64,000 nucleotides of DNA from SZUA-318 sp964412015 (GCA_964412015.1 CAYPMO010000004.1:62001-126000), one strand, 5' to 3'; shown: positions 35,032 to 43,572, counted from the first letter of the stretch. Notes: generated from the letters alone by a model not told the origin. Program-made: numbers and translations.

Positions 35032-36365
35032 CCGCTCTTCCACCCCGTCAGAATAGGAGCGAGCGCATCCTGGAGGTCCGGCTTGCCCACCACGGCGAGC
35101 TCGTAGCGCACCCGGGTGAACGGCACCGGGATCCGGACCAGGCGGGCGAGATCGATCGGCGTCCCCACCGCCACGGCTTCGACACCGCCCTCCGCCGCCT
35201 TCCGGAGCGTCGCCTCGAGGTCCGCGATCTGCCGGTCGCCGTACCCCATCGCCGGCAGCACGGGCCCGAGGTCCGGGTACTTCCCGAACGTCTCGGTGAG
35301 CTCGCCAACCAGGAACGGTCGGGGATCGACGAGCGCCGACGCGCCCGCGTCCCTCGCGCCGAGCGTGGCCGCGCCGTAGCGCATGCCCCCGTGCGTGAGA
35401 GTCGGACCGTCCTCCACCGCCAACACCCTGCGGCCCCACAGCACCTTCGGATCGTCCACGGTGATCGGGGAAGCCGCCTGGATGACCATCGCCTTCGGGT
35501 TCACCTCGGTGACGTTCGCCAGCACCTCCGCGACGTGGTCGGGGTTGGCTGTCTGGATCTTGTTGACCACCACCACGTCCGCGAGGCGCAGGTTGGTCTC
35601 ACCGGGATGGTACCGTAGCTCGTGCCCCGGCCGGTGTGGGTCCACGAGCGTGATATACACGTTCGCCTTGAAGAAGGACGTGTCGTTGTTGCCCCCGTCC
35701 CAGAGCACCACGTCCGACTCGGCTTCCGCGGCCCGCAGGATCGCCTCGTAGTCCACGCCGGCGAACACCGCGGATCCGTTCGCGATGTGTGGTTCGTACT
35801 CCTCGCGCTCCTCGATCGTGGCCTCATACCGCACGAGGTCCTCCTCACTCGCGAAGCGCTGCACCCGCTGCTTCAGCAGATCGCCGTACGGCATGGGGTG
35901 TCGCACGATACCCACCCGCATACCAGCGCCGCGCAGGATATTAGCCACGGCGCGGCTCGTCTGGCTCTTGCCCACACCCGTCCGGGACGCGCACACGGCC
36001 ACCACCGGCTTGCCGGACCGGAGCATGGTCCGGGCCGCGCCGCCGATCTCGAAATCGGGTCCCGCGGCGCTCACCCGGCTGGCCAGGTGCATGACGTATT
36101 CGTGGGAGACGTCGGAATACGCCATCACACAGCGCGTAACCTGTTCTCTCTCAATGATCTCCTCGAGGTCCGACTCGGACAGGATGGGAATGCCGTCAGG
36201 ATAGAGCCGCCCCGCGAGCTCGGCGGGGTACTTGCGGCCGTCGATGTGAGGAATCTGCTGCGCCGTGAACGCGACGACGCGGACGGCCGGGTCGTCGCGG
36301 TAGATCGTATTGAAGACGTGGAAGTCGCGGCCCGCGGCTCCCAGAATCACGATTCGGTGGTCCAT
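35028..36365 (-). CDS. Cyclic 2,3-diphosphoglycerate synthase-like P-loop protein
   Basis: A 445-residue protein of the cDPGS/COG2403 family. It begins with a Rossmann-like MDHRIVILGAAGRDFHVFN segment and has a Walker A in CASRTGVGKSQTSR (residues ~126-138), then VRHPMPYGDL, DVVLWDGGNNDTSFF and LADVVVVNKIQTA (G-domain-like). In methanogens the family cyclises 2,3-diphosphoglycerate, a thermoprotectant. In bacteria the role is uncertain and it is often annotated as a GTPase. It is coupled by a four-base overlap to a sugar-transferase-like gene, which hints at phospho-sugar or phospho-glycerate chemistry. Cytoplasmic; no signal peptide. Confidence 0.82.
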   Translation of the reverse strand: MDHRIVILGAAGRDFHVFNTIYRDDPAVRVVAFTAQQIPHIDGRKYPAELAGRLYPDGIPILSESDLEEIIEREQVTRCVMAYSDVSHEYVMHLASRVSAAGPDFEIGGAARTMLRSGKPVVAVCASRTGVGKSQTSRAVANILRGAGMRVGIVRHPMPYGDLLKQRVQRFASEEDLVRYEATIEEREEYEPHIANGSAVFAGVDYEAILRAAEAESDVVLWDGGNNDTSFFKANVYITLVDPHRPGHELRYHPGETNLRLADVVVVNKIQTANPDHVAEVLANVTEVNPKAMVIQAASPITVDDPKVLWGRRVLAVEDGPTLTHGGMRYGAATLGARDAGASALVDPRPFLVGELTETFGKYPDLGPVLPAMGYGDRQIADLEATLRKAAEGGVEAVAVGTPIDLARLVRIPVPFTRVRYELAVVGKPDLQDALAPILTGWKSG

Positions 36366-36491
36366 AGGTCGGCAGGATGGTGGGGGAAGACTGCCCTAGA
36401 GGCATAACACTCTCGGGGACCCGGGTCCATCCATTCGGGAGCCCTTCGCACCCGCATGATTATGCAGCGCGCTTAGGCTGCAGCGGGCGCG

Positions 36492-38243
36492 TCACTCACA
36501 GCACTCGAGCACGTCGAGAACGTCCAACCGCCGGGCCCCGGCCAGCTTCCCCGGGCCGTTCGCGGCGGTCGCTTCGGGCGGCCCCCGCCGGTGCCAATCC
36601 GTCTCCGCCTGCCAGGCCGCCACCAGCGAGAGCAAGCGCTCCTCGCCGAACGGAGGCCCGCCGAGGAGCGCGGGAATCGGCAGCAGATAGCCCCGCGACT
36701 CCTCGAAGCCGATCGGGAACGCGATGAGCGGGAGCCCGATCATGTCGAACGGTATGGGTGTCGTCTGGACGACCACGTCGCATTGCGCGAAGAGGTCGTC
36801 CAGCACCCTGCGCAACAGCACCATCTTGGCACGCTGTCCGCGGAGGTACTCGGGTCCCGACAGGAGCAGGCCGTTGATCCAGGGCGCGAGCGCGACCCCG
36901 AAGAGCCGGACGTCGCGCCTCAGTGTGTCCATGAACGGCTCCGCGCGCTCGGGCAGGCGCACGTTGTTGAAGCTCCCGCTCGTGAGCGTGTCCCACTCCT
37001 CCGGAAGCTCCACTTCCACGACCCTCGCCCCCAGCGACTCCAACGTGGTGATCAGGGCGTGCCGCGCGGCATTCTCGGCAGCGCGGCGCCGTTCCATGCG
37101 ACGGAGCCGACGCTCCCGCTCGACGGGTGTCTCGTCGCGAGGCGCGAAGCGTCCGGACTCCCCTGCCTCCGACTCGGGTGCGTCCATCCACCCAGGTACG
37201 ATCCCCACCGTGGTCGGCCACCGGAGAACCGTCCGGCTCCCCCGCCGCACCGGCTCCGCCGCGGTGGCGTAGTCGGGTACGGGCGGAAGCCCGACCGTTC
37301 GCGCGTCGAGCGGGTCCGCGCCGGCCATGTGCTGCAGCATGAGCGCCGCGTCCATCGCATCGCGGGCGATCGGCCCGGGATGGTCCCGCGTGTACGAGAG
37401 CGGCACGATCCCGTGGAGTGAGACGCGGCCCATCGTGGGCTTGATCCCCGTGAGCCCCTGTGCGGAGGACGGGTTCGTGATCGAGCCGCCGGTCTGCGTG
37501 CCCGTGCTCGAGGCCGCCATGCGCGCCACGACCGCCGTGGCCGACCCGCTCGACGAGCCACCCGGGCTCACGTCGGGGTCGTCGGGGGCCCACGCGTTGC
37601 GCGTGGTGGGCTCGCCGTCCGGTGTCGTCGCGCGCGTGGTCGCGAGAGGACCCATCTGCGTCTTGCCGAGGAGGATCGCTCCGCCCGACTTGAGACGCGC
37701 CCACGCGGTCGCGTCGTACTCCGGCACGAAGTCGCGGTAGATGTACGAGTTCGCCGTCGTGAGCACGCCCCTCGTGTAGTAGTTGTCTTTGATCGCGAGC
37801 GGGATGCCGTGCAGCGGCCCCGACCAGGGGAGCTCCGCGAGCCGGCGGGCTTCGGCGCGCGCGGCATCGGCCACCACCGTGTTGAACGCCATGAGCCTGG
37901 CGTCCATCGCCTCGATGCGACGGAGGTACGCATCCACGACATCGAGGGGGCTCAGCGCCCCGTCGCGCAGCAGTGCCGCCAGCTCGGCCACCGACATCCG
38001 CCAGGGCTCCGTCGCCTGCACGGACGCCGGGTCCGGCAGCGGCCACGGCGCCCTACGCCGCAGGGCACGCGCGCTCCCGGCGGCCACCGTGGGGGCGAGC
38101 GCCGTTCCGGCGGCGGCGCCCGCGGTGAGCATTCCCATGCGTGCCAGGAACCGCCGACGGTCGAGCACGCGATCCTGCGGGAGGGCGGAGGCGTCGCGGG
38201 AGCAGCGGCCCGCGTCACGGCCGCGTCGGGAGCGAGGCGTCAT
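36492..38243 (-). CDS. Tat-exported amidase (amidase signature family)
   Basis: A 583-residue Ser-cisSer-Lys hydrolase. The N-terminus has a twin-arginine signal (DRRRFLARMG, residues 29-38) followed by an Ala-rich hydrophobic stretch. The catalytic set is visible: K152 (LAIKDNYY), the cis-Ser in GGSSSGSA (residues 228-235) and nucleophile S254 in TGTQTGGSI. Substrates of the family include amides, acyl-amino acids and peptidyl amides; export suggests a periplasmic amide scavenged from outside. Its ATG overlaps the stop of the small upstream gene by four bases, so the two are one translational unit. Confidence 0.92.
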   Translation of the reverse strand: MTPRSRRGRDAGRCSRDASALPQDRVLDRRRFLARMGMLTAGAAAGTALAPTVAAGSARALRRRAPWPLPDPASVQATEPWRMSVAELAALLRDGALSPLDVVDAYLRRIEAMDARLMAFNTVVADAARAEARRLAELPWSGPLHGIPLAIKDNYYTRGVLTTANSYIYRDFVPEYDATAWARLKSGGAILLGKTQMGPLATTRATTPDGEPTTRNAWAPDDPDVSPGGSSSGSATAVVARMAASSTGTQTGGSITNPSSAQGLTGIKPTMGRVSLHGIVPLSYTRDHPGPIARDAMDAALMLQHMAGADPLDARTVGLPPVPDYATAAEPVRRGSRTVLRWPTTVGIVPGWMDAPESEAGESGRFAPRDETPVERERRLRRMERRRAAENAARHALITTLESLGARVVEVELPEEWDTLTSGSFNNVRLPERAEPFMDTLRRDVRLFGVALAPWINGLLLSGPEYLRGQRAKMVLLRRVLDDLFAQCDVVVQTTPIPFDMIGLPLIAFPIGFEESRGYLLPIPALLGGPPFGEERLLSLVAAWQAETDWHRRGPPEATAANGPGKLAGARRLDVLDVLECCE

Positions 38244-38509
38244 TCCCGGCCCTCTTCCGGCACCACGCCTAGCCAGGCGGGATACATGGACGGCACGACT
38301 TCCTGAGGGTCCGGCTCCCACGCCATGATCGCCGGCGGCGTCGAGCGCAGGAACCGCCGTGCGCCGGCCAGGATCCGGCGGCGGTCCGCCGGGGCCTTCG
38401 GGTCGTCCTCGGGCAGGACGCCGAGGTCCACGCCCAGGCTCTTCAGCCGAGCGACGATCCAGGCGTCGAGCTCTTCGTCGGAGAGCTCCTGCATGCGGTG
38501 CGCGTCCAT
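38240..38509 (-). CDS. Small conserved-looking protein coupled to the Tat amidase
   Basis: An 89-residue charged protein (start MDAHRMQELSDEELDAWIV) with no signal peptide or membrane helix. The first half is helical with acidic and basic patches; the second half is Pro/Trp-containing (MAWEPDPQEVVPSMYPAWLG). I do not recognise the family. The stop overlaps the amidase start by four bases (ATGA), so it is probably a real gene whose product affects the amidase, for instance as a folding or export chaperone or a cytoplasmic inhibitor. A loose parallel is the small AtzG partner of AtzE amidase, but no sequence similarity is evident. Confidence 0.6.
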   Translation of the reverse strand: MDAHRMQELSDEELDAWIVARLKSLGVDLGVLPEDDPKAPADRRRILAGARRFLRSTPPAIMAWEPDPQEVVPSMYPAWLGVVPEEGRE

Positions 38510-38592
38510 GGTGTGGCCGGCCAAGGTAGGGCATGCCGGCGGTGCGGGCGAGGGGAACCCGGCCGGCTCGGCGAGCCGCGCGTGAGGAGGTG

Positions 38593-39732
38593 CTAATCCT
38601 CCGGCGGATCCGGTTCCGTCTGGGCGGGAGCGACCTCGGCCGCGGCCGGACGCTCGGCATACTCCGCCTGGACCGCCTCGATCTCCTCGCGGGCCTCGAG
38701 GAAGACGCCGAGGACCTCGGGATCGAAGTGCGCCCCTGACGCCTCGGTCATCATGCCGACGACATCGTCGTTCGGTAGCGCCTTCCGGTACGGGCGGTCC
38801 ACCGACAGGGCGTCGAAAAAGTCCACCACGGCGCAGATGCGGCCCTCGAGGGGGATGGCGGCGCCGCTCACGCCGTAGGGATACCCCTTCCCGTCCCAAC
38901 GTTCGTGGTGGGATAGCGCGATGCGCTCTCCCATCTGGATCACCTCGGACGTCGAGTTCGCGAGGATCTGGCCCCCGATGATCGTGTGGGAGCGCATGAT
39001 CGCCCATTCCTCCGCGTCGAGCTTTCCGGGCTTCAGCAGAATGCGGTCGGGAATTCCCAGCTTGCCGACATCGTGCATGGGCGCAGCGTAGCGGATCGTC
39101 ATCACGGCGCGCTCGGAGAGGCTCATCCGCCGCGCGACGACTTCGGAGAACCGCCCGATCCGCTCGACGTGGCTCGCGGTGTCGCGGTCCTTGTACTCAC
39201 CCGCCAGCGTGAGGCGATGGATGGTGTCCATGTGCGCCGCCTCGGTCGTGCGGCGGGCGGCTTCCACCTCCGCCAGAGCCTCTCTGAGCTCCCGCGTGCG
39301 GATCTCTACGGTCTCCTCGAGCGTGCGCCCGTGAGCCTTGATCTCGTCCTGTGCCACCTTGAGCGAGACCAACCACCGCGCGCGCAACCGCAACTCGTCG
39401 GGATCCACCGGCTTGTTGATGAAGTCGTTGATCCCGAGGTCGAACGCGCGAAGGCGATCCCCCTTCCCCGCCAGTCCGGTGACCATGACGATCGGGATGT
39501 CGGCCACCAGAGGGTCGCCGCGAACCAGGCGCGCCACCTCGAAGCCGTCCATGTTGGGCATAGACGCGTCCATGACGATCAGGTCCACCGCGGGACGGAT
39601 GAGGGCGAGCGCCTCCACTCCGTCGGACGCGACTTCCACGGCATATCCGAAGCCCCTCAGAAGTTCGGAGTGCAGCGTGAGGAACTCGGGGTCGTCCTCC
39701 ACGACCAGCACCCGCCGGGGCGTGTTGTTCAC
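38593..39732 (-). CDS. Response regulator with HD-GYP domain (c-di-GMP phosphodiesterase)
   Basis: A 379-residue RpfG-type protein. The receiver domain covers residues 6-125 with phospho-acceptor D55 (LIVMDASMP) and K107 (INKPVD). A coiled-coil linker follows (~125-170), then the HD-GYP domain with H220-D221 in HDVGKLGIPDRIL, HHERWDGKGYPYG (GYP at 283-285) and DFFDAL. It should hydrolyse c-di-GMP when phosphorylated. The final ~35 residues are a Glu/Pro/Ala-rich tail. Start is GTG 39732 with GGAGGAG just upstream. The cognate histidine kinase is not in the window. Confidence 0.94.
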   Translation of the reverse strand: MNNTPRRVLVVEDDPEFLTLHSELLRGFGYAVEVASDGVEALALIRPAVDLIVMDASMPNMDGFEVARLVRGDPLVADIPIVMVTGLAGKGDRLRAFDLGINDFINKPVDPDELRLRARWLVSLKVAQDEIKAHGRTLEETVEIRTRELREALAEVEAARRTTEAAHMDTIHRLTLAGEYKDRDTASHVERIGRFSEVVARRMSLSERAVMTIRYAAPMHDVGKLGIPDRILLKPGKLDAEEWAIMRSHTIIGGQILANSTSEVIQMGERIALSHHERWDGKGYPYGVSGAAIPLEGRICAVVDFFDALSVDRPYRKALPNDDVVGMMTEASGAHFDPEVLGVFLEAREEIEAVQAEYAERPAAAEVAPAQTEPDPPED

Positions 39733-39824
39733 GGCTCCTCCAACGAGGTCATGGAGTCACAACGTTGGGCGATCTGCCGCGCCTCGCCAAGGGGTGGGCC
39801 CGCGCTCCGCCAGCCGGCGTGCCG

Positions 39825-39855
39825 AGGCCCGGAGCGCGCGAGGCGCTCCGGGCCT
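39825..39855. repeat. Perfect 13-bp inverted repeat (strong hairpin)
   Basis: AGGCCCGGAGCGC (39825-39837) pairs perfectly with GCGCTCCGGGCCT (39843-39855) around the 5-base loop GCGAG. It is not at the end of any gene and is followed by TATCTG rather than a T-run, so it is more likely a 5'-leader structure or extragenic palindrome than a terminator. Confidence 0.6.
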
Positions 39856-40201
39856 ATCTGCGGCCGGGTGGCATGCACCCTCCAGGTCGCAGGCACGTCG
39901 GCTGGTTGGCAGTTGCGGGGCGGCACGGCAGCCGACGGCCGAGCGGCTCCGCAGGAGCCCCACCCCGCGCTGCCCGTCTCGTGCCACGCGACGATTCGCA
40001 TTGCCCCCGTTGGGGGCCGAGGGACCTCGCTTCACTCCCGGTCGGCGGTGTCGGACGCGGCCCACGGGTCGAGCAGGTACCCCATGTATGCAAATGGGGC
40101 GTCGGGGGGTCAAGGTTTTCTTCGCTCGTGTCCGCACGACATCGAACGTGTCCGGAAGCCGGGACGGAAGGTGGGTGGCACCTCGCGGTGGCAAACCGTG
40201 T

Positions 40202-40221
40202 ATGTCATTGTCTATTGACAT
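40202..40221. promoter_or_regulatory. Short inverted repeat, possible operator
   Basis: ATGTCA (40202-40207) and TGACAT (40216-40221) form perfect arms around an 8-base AT-rich centre, about 100 bases before the Bor lipoprotein gene. It is AT-rich against a GC-rich background. No regulator is identified. Confidence 0.3.
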
Positions 40222-40323
40222 TTTACAGCCGTAGATCGCCGGTGGCACGCGCCGTGCGGCCAGTGATCGCGTCCGGGTCGCCGGTGCAGCCCGGTGTGGA
40301 CGAGAGAACCACGAGGAGGGACC

Positions 40324-40773
40324 ATGCGAGGGATGACGGGAAGGGCGGCCGCGGTGGGTCTGGGCCTGACCGCGGCCCTGCTGGCGGCGGGGTGCTTCGA
40401 GCATACCATCCAGGCGGGGGGCGGCGCGCCCCGGGGACCCGTGGTCTACGACCACTGGGAGCACTTCTGGTTGGGCGGATTGGTGGGCCACACCCGGGTC
40501 GACGTCGAGCGCATGTGTCCGTCGGGCCATGCCACCATCGAGGCCAAACAGACGTTCCTGAACGGGCTCGTCGCCGGGCTCACAAGCGGCATCTACACGC
40601 CCATGACGCTCAGGGTGCGGTGCCGCGACGGCAGCCCGGCGGCGGTGGAACTGTCCGCCGGGGACGTGGAGCGCATCGTCTCGGGCGGGGAGTTCGAGGC
40701 CCTGGTGGCCGCCGAGCTGCCCGAACGGCTCCCCGACGTCGTCGATGCCAGGGCCGCGCTGGCCCGACCCTAG
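40324..40773 (+). CDS. Bor-family outer-membrane lipoprotein
   Basis: A 149-residue lipoprotein: the signal ends in LLAAGC with the lipidated Cys at residue 24. The mature part matches the Bor/Iss family of phage lambda and virulence plasmids: HFWLGGLVGHTRVDVERMC, then QTFLNGLVAGLTSGIYTPMT and LRVRC (lambda Bor: HHFF-x-GIGQ, then QTFVNGLLGFITLGIYTP). Bor/Iss raise serum resistance in E. coli; free-living homologues have unknown roles. The C-terminal ~45 residues extend beyond Bor. GGAGGG lies five bases before ATG 40324. No phage genes surround it. Confidence 0.82.
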   Translation: MRGMTGRAAAVGLGLTAALLAAGCFEHTIQAGGGAPRGPVVYDHWEHFWLGGLVGHTRVDVERMCPSGHATIEAKQTFLNGLVAGLTSGIYTPMTLRVRCRDGSPAAVELSAGDVERIVSGGEFEALVAAELPERLPDVVDARAALARP

Positions 40774-40807
40774 GAGCCGGAGGAGGCTTGCCCTCGGTGC
40801 GGTAGCG

Positions 40808-40957
40808 ATGGACGGCCGCGTCTGGGTGATCGGGCTACTGATGCTCATCGGAGGCGGGGTCACGCTCCACCTCTATTCGCTGCCCACGTCCCTGCCGGTG
40901 CCCGTCTCCCGTGTCAATGCAGCGCGTTGTGGAGCGTCTCGGCCAGACTCCGAGTGA
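40808..40957 (+). CDS. Doubtful small membrane peptide
   Basis: A 49-residue reading frame with one convincing hydrophobic helix (VWVIGLLMLIGGGVTL) following the Bor gene. No ribosome site sits at a proper distance (GGAGG is ~25 bases away), and its last 44 bases overlap the better supported HhH gene on the other strand. It may be chance. Confidence 0.22.
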   Translation: MDGRVWVIGLLMLIGGGVTLHLYSLPTSLPVPVSRVNAARCGASRPDSE

Positions 40958-41258
40958 ACGACGGGATCTCTGCCAGAGCGTCCACCGACGCATGCTCGAG
41001 GTCCCACAGCCGGATGAAGCGCCCCGCCACCGCCTCCCGCCGCCTCGGCCCCAGGCCCTTCACGCCCAGGGATTCCAGGTGCGCCAGCACTCGCTCCTGC
41101 TCGAGCGCCGTTCCGATGGCGTCCGGGTCGCTCGTGTCCACCCCGGCGTCGGTGAGCTGAGCCAGCAGCTCGAGCCAGTCGTGGTGAGTCCATCCGTGTG
41201 GGTGAGCATTCACGAAGTCGCGGAGCTGTTCCCGGAAACCGTTGTGCTCAATGGCCAT
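40914..41258 (-). CDS. Small helix-hairpin-helix protein
   Basis: A 114-residue soluble protein. ATG 41258 is preceded by a near-perfect AAGGAGGT at seven bases, strong evidence of expression. The C-terminal half (LESLGVKGLGPRRREAVAGR, then DLEHASVDALAEIPSFT) has the GxG turns of a tandem helix-hairpin-helix module as in UvrC, RuvA and DNA ligase, which binds DNA non-specifically. The N-terminal half is a helical acidic region. It may be a DNA-repair accessory or nucleoid protein. Divergent from glgP, with no functional link evident. Confidence 0.65.
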   Translation of the reverse strand: MAIEHNGFREQLRDFVNAHPHGWTHHDWLELLAQLTDAGVDTSDPDAIGTALEQERVLAHLESLGVKGLGPRRREAVAGRFIRLWDLEHASVDALAEIPSFTRSLAETLHNALH

Positions 41259-41326
41259 TCGGGCCACCTCCTTCGAACGTCCGGTGCCAGGCAGGGCCGG
41301 CGGCCGGCAGCGGGAAGACGTCGGCC

Positions 41327-41355
41327 TTCACTTCCCCGGGGTCGCGGGCGATAAT
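41327..41355 (+). promoter_or_regulatory. Promoter candidate for glgP
   Basis: -35 TTCACT (41327-41332), a 17-base spacer and -10 GATAAT (41350-41355, five of six consensus). Transcription would start near 41362, ~45 bases before the glgP ATG. Confidence 0.45.
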
Positions 41356-41406
41356 AGCCTCGCTCATCGACCCCCAGTACCCTCTGAACGTAACGGGTTT
41401 CCGGAC

Positions 41407-43572
41407 ATGATGGTGGACCTATCAGGGAGGATCCCCTACCTCCCGGAGCGGCTCCAGGACTTGGAGCGCCTCGCGTTCAACCTCTGGTGGAGGTGGAACC
41501 GCCGGGCCCGCTGGATGCTGCGCGCCATCGACCCGGTCCTCTGGTCCGCAACGCGGCACAACCCGGTGGCCCTGCTCAGGGGAGTCAGCCCCCACCGGCT
41601 GGCCCAATGCGCGTCCGATCCGGAGTTCCTGAAGCTCTTCGACCAGACCATGGCCGATTTCCGGGCGATGAAGGAGAGGACGGAAACCTGGTTCAGCCAT
41701 CGCTACCCCGACGTAGACCACGGGAACCCGGTCGCGTACTTCTGCGCCGAGTTCGGGCTGCACAACTCGCTCCCGATCTACTCCGGCGGCCTGGGCGTCT
41801 TGGCCGGGGACACCTGCAAGGCGGCCTCCGACCTCGGCATCCCGTTCATCGGCGTCGGCCTGCTGTACTCCAAGGGGTACTTCGACCAGAAGCTCAACCT
41901 CGAGGGATGGCAAGAGGGCTCCGACGAGGTCTTCGACCCCGTGATCATGCCCCTCGTCCAACTGACCGGGCCCGCCGGCGCGGTGTCCCTCGCCGTGGTG
42001 ACCACCGCCGGTCGCCCCGTGCACATCGGTGCCTGGCTCCTCGAGGCCGGGCGGGTGAAGCTGTACCTGCTCGACACGAACCTCCCCGAGAACCACCCCG
42101 ACGACCGCGAGCTCACGTACAAGCTGTACAGCGGTGGGCAGGAGCATCGTCTCCGGCAGGAGTGGATCCTCGGCGTGGGGGGAGTGCGCGTCCTTCGTGC
42201 GCTCGGCCTTCATCCCGGGGCCTGGCACGCGAACGAGGGCCACGCGTCGTTCATGCTCGTGGAGCGGCTGCGTGAGCGCATGGTCGCGGGGCAGCCCCTC
42301 GAGGAAGCCGTCCGTGCCGTGCGCGCCGAGAGCATCTTCACGACGCATACGCCGGTCCCGGCCGGGCACGACATGTTCCACCCGGAGAGCATCGATCAGG
42401 TGTGCTCCGATTTCTGGGCGCAGGGGCCGCTGGACCGGGATACCTTCTACCGGCTGGGCGGGCATCCCGAGCTGGACCACGGGCGTTTCCACATGACGGC
42501 CGCCGCCATCCGTCTGTCAGCCCACGTCAACGGAGTGTCCAAGCGCCACACCCGCGTGACCCAGGAGTTGTGGACGCCGCTCTGGCCGGGTCGAGCGGCC
42601 AGTCATGTCCCCATCGATGGGATCACGAACGGCGTCCACCTCTGCAGTTGGATGTCCCACCACCTGATGGAGCTCCTGGAGGAGCTGTTCGGGCCCGAGT
42701 GGGAGAAGGACAAGGACCACCCACCCGACTGGAATCGGGTCGCGGAATTGGACGACGTCAGGCTCTGGAAAGCACACGTCCTGATGAAGGAGATCCTGTT
42801 GGATTTCTGCCGCGAGCAGGCCCGCACCCGGTGGATCGAGCTCTGGAAGGAGGCGGCGCACCTGGTGGGAGCCGGGACCCTGCTGTCCCCCGAGCCGCTC
42901 ACGCTCGGCTTCGCGCGTCGGTTCGCCACCTACAAGAGAGCCAACCTCGTCTTCCGTGACGTGGAGCGCCTGCGACGTCTTCTCACCGACCCGAGGCGCC
43001 CCGTACAGCTCGTCTTCTCCGGAAAGGCACACCCGGCCGACGACGATGCGAAGCGTGTGCTCCAGATGGTGTGGCAGTTGTCGCGCGACTCCCGCTTCGG
43101 AGGCCGCATCGCCTTCGTGGAGGACTACGAGTTGCATGTGGCGCATCGCCTCGTGCAGGGTGTGGACGTGTGGTTGAACTTGCCCCGCGTGCCCATGGAG
43201 GCGTCAGGCACGAGCGGCATGAAGGCGGCGCTGAATTGCGTCCCGCAGATCAGCACACTCGACGGCTGGTGGGCCGAAGGATTCAACGGCACCAACGGTT
43301 GGGCGATCCCCGTGCTCTCGGGCCCGGAAGAGCAGGTGGACGACCACGACCATGACGCCCTGTTCACCTTGCTGGAGCGCGAGGTCGTGCCACTCTACTA
43401 CGAGCGTGACGAGCAGGGCCTGCCGCGCGGGTGGATCAAGGTGATGAAGGAGGCGCTGCGCGTGAGCGCCTCGCAGTTCACCACCGAACGGATGGTGAAG
43501 GAATACACCGAGCGTTTCTACGTATCCGCGCTCTCGAGCCGCATCGACCGCGACGATCCGCCCATCGCCTAA
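41407..43572 (+). CDS. glgP: Alpha-glucan (glycogen) phosphorylase
   Basis: A 721-residue GT35 phosphorylase of the shorter bacterial type with an N-terminal DUF3417-like segment (LERLAFNLWWRWNRRARWML). It releases glucose-1-phosphate from alpha-1,4-glucan. Visible motifs are AYFCAEFGLHNSLPIYSGGLGVLAGD, split here over a conserved glycine loop, FTTHTPVPAGHD, FARRFATYKRA and the PLP-lysine motif EASGTSGMK (K606). The residue before Met is Gly where many relatives have Asn. ATG 41407 starts at the conserved N-terminus; the ribosome site is weak. It faces glgB tail-to-tail, with glgA beyond, forming a glycogen cluster without glgC. Confidence 0.95.
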   Translation: MMVDLSGRIPYLPERLQDLERLAFNLWWRWNRRARWMLRAIDPVLWSATRHNPVALLRGVSPHRLAQCASDPEFLKLFDQTMADFRAMKERTETWFSHRYPDVDHGNPVAYFCAEFGLHNSLPIYSGGLGVLAGDTCKAASDLGIPFIGVGLLYSKGYFDQKLNLEGWQEGSDEVFDPVIMPLVQLTGPAGAVSLAVVTTAGRPVHIGAWLLEAGRVKLYLLDTNLPENHPDDRELTYKLYSGGQEHRLRQEWILGVGGVRVLRALGLHPGAWHANEGHASFMLVERLRERMVAGQPLEEAVRAVRAESIFTTHTPVPAGHDMFHPESIDQVCSDFWAQGPLDRDTFYRLGGHPELDHGRFHMTAAAIRLSAHVNGVSKRHTRVTQELWTPLWPGRAASHVPIDGITNGVHLCSWMSHHLMELLEELFGPEWEKDKDHPPDWNRVAELDDVRLWKAHVLMKEILLDFCREQARTRWIELWKEAAHLVGAGTLLSPEPLTLGFARRFATYKRANLVFRDVERLRRLLTDPRRPVQLVFSGKAHPADDDAKRVLQMVWQLSRDSRFGGRIAFVEDYELHVAHRLVQGVDVWLNLPRVPMEASGTSGMKAALNCVPQISTLDGWWAEGFNGTNGWAIPVLSGPEEQVDDHDHDALFTLLEREVVPLYYERDEQGLPRGWIKVMKEALRVSASQFTTERMVKEYTERFYVSALSSRIDRDDPPIA

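Larger units (their letters stand above)
39733..40323. other. 591-base gene-free divergent intergenic region
   Basis: Lies between the HD-GYP gene (leftward) and the Bor lipoprotein gene (rightward). I see no coding signal. It holds the strong hairpin at 39825-39855 and the short inverted repeat at 40202-40221. A consensus TTGACA at 40215 lacks a -10 at the right distance. The stretch is long for this compact genome and may contain a regulatory RNA or decayed gene, but nothing is identifiable. Confidence 0.5.

Noticed and set aside
40171..40190. GGGTGG-CACC-T-CGCGG resembles the T-box antiterminator core
   Set aside because: One extra base breaks the core, no specifier-loop structure or terminator is visible, and the downstream gene is a Bor lipoprotein rather than an aminoacyl-tRNA synthetase or amino-acid gene.
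40215..40220. Consensus TTGACA -35 box before the Bor gene
   Set aside because: No acceptable -10 hexamer at 15-19 bases; the TTGACA is better explained as part of the inverted repeat 40202-40221.
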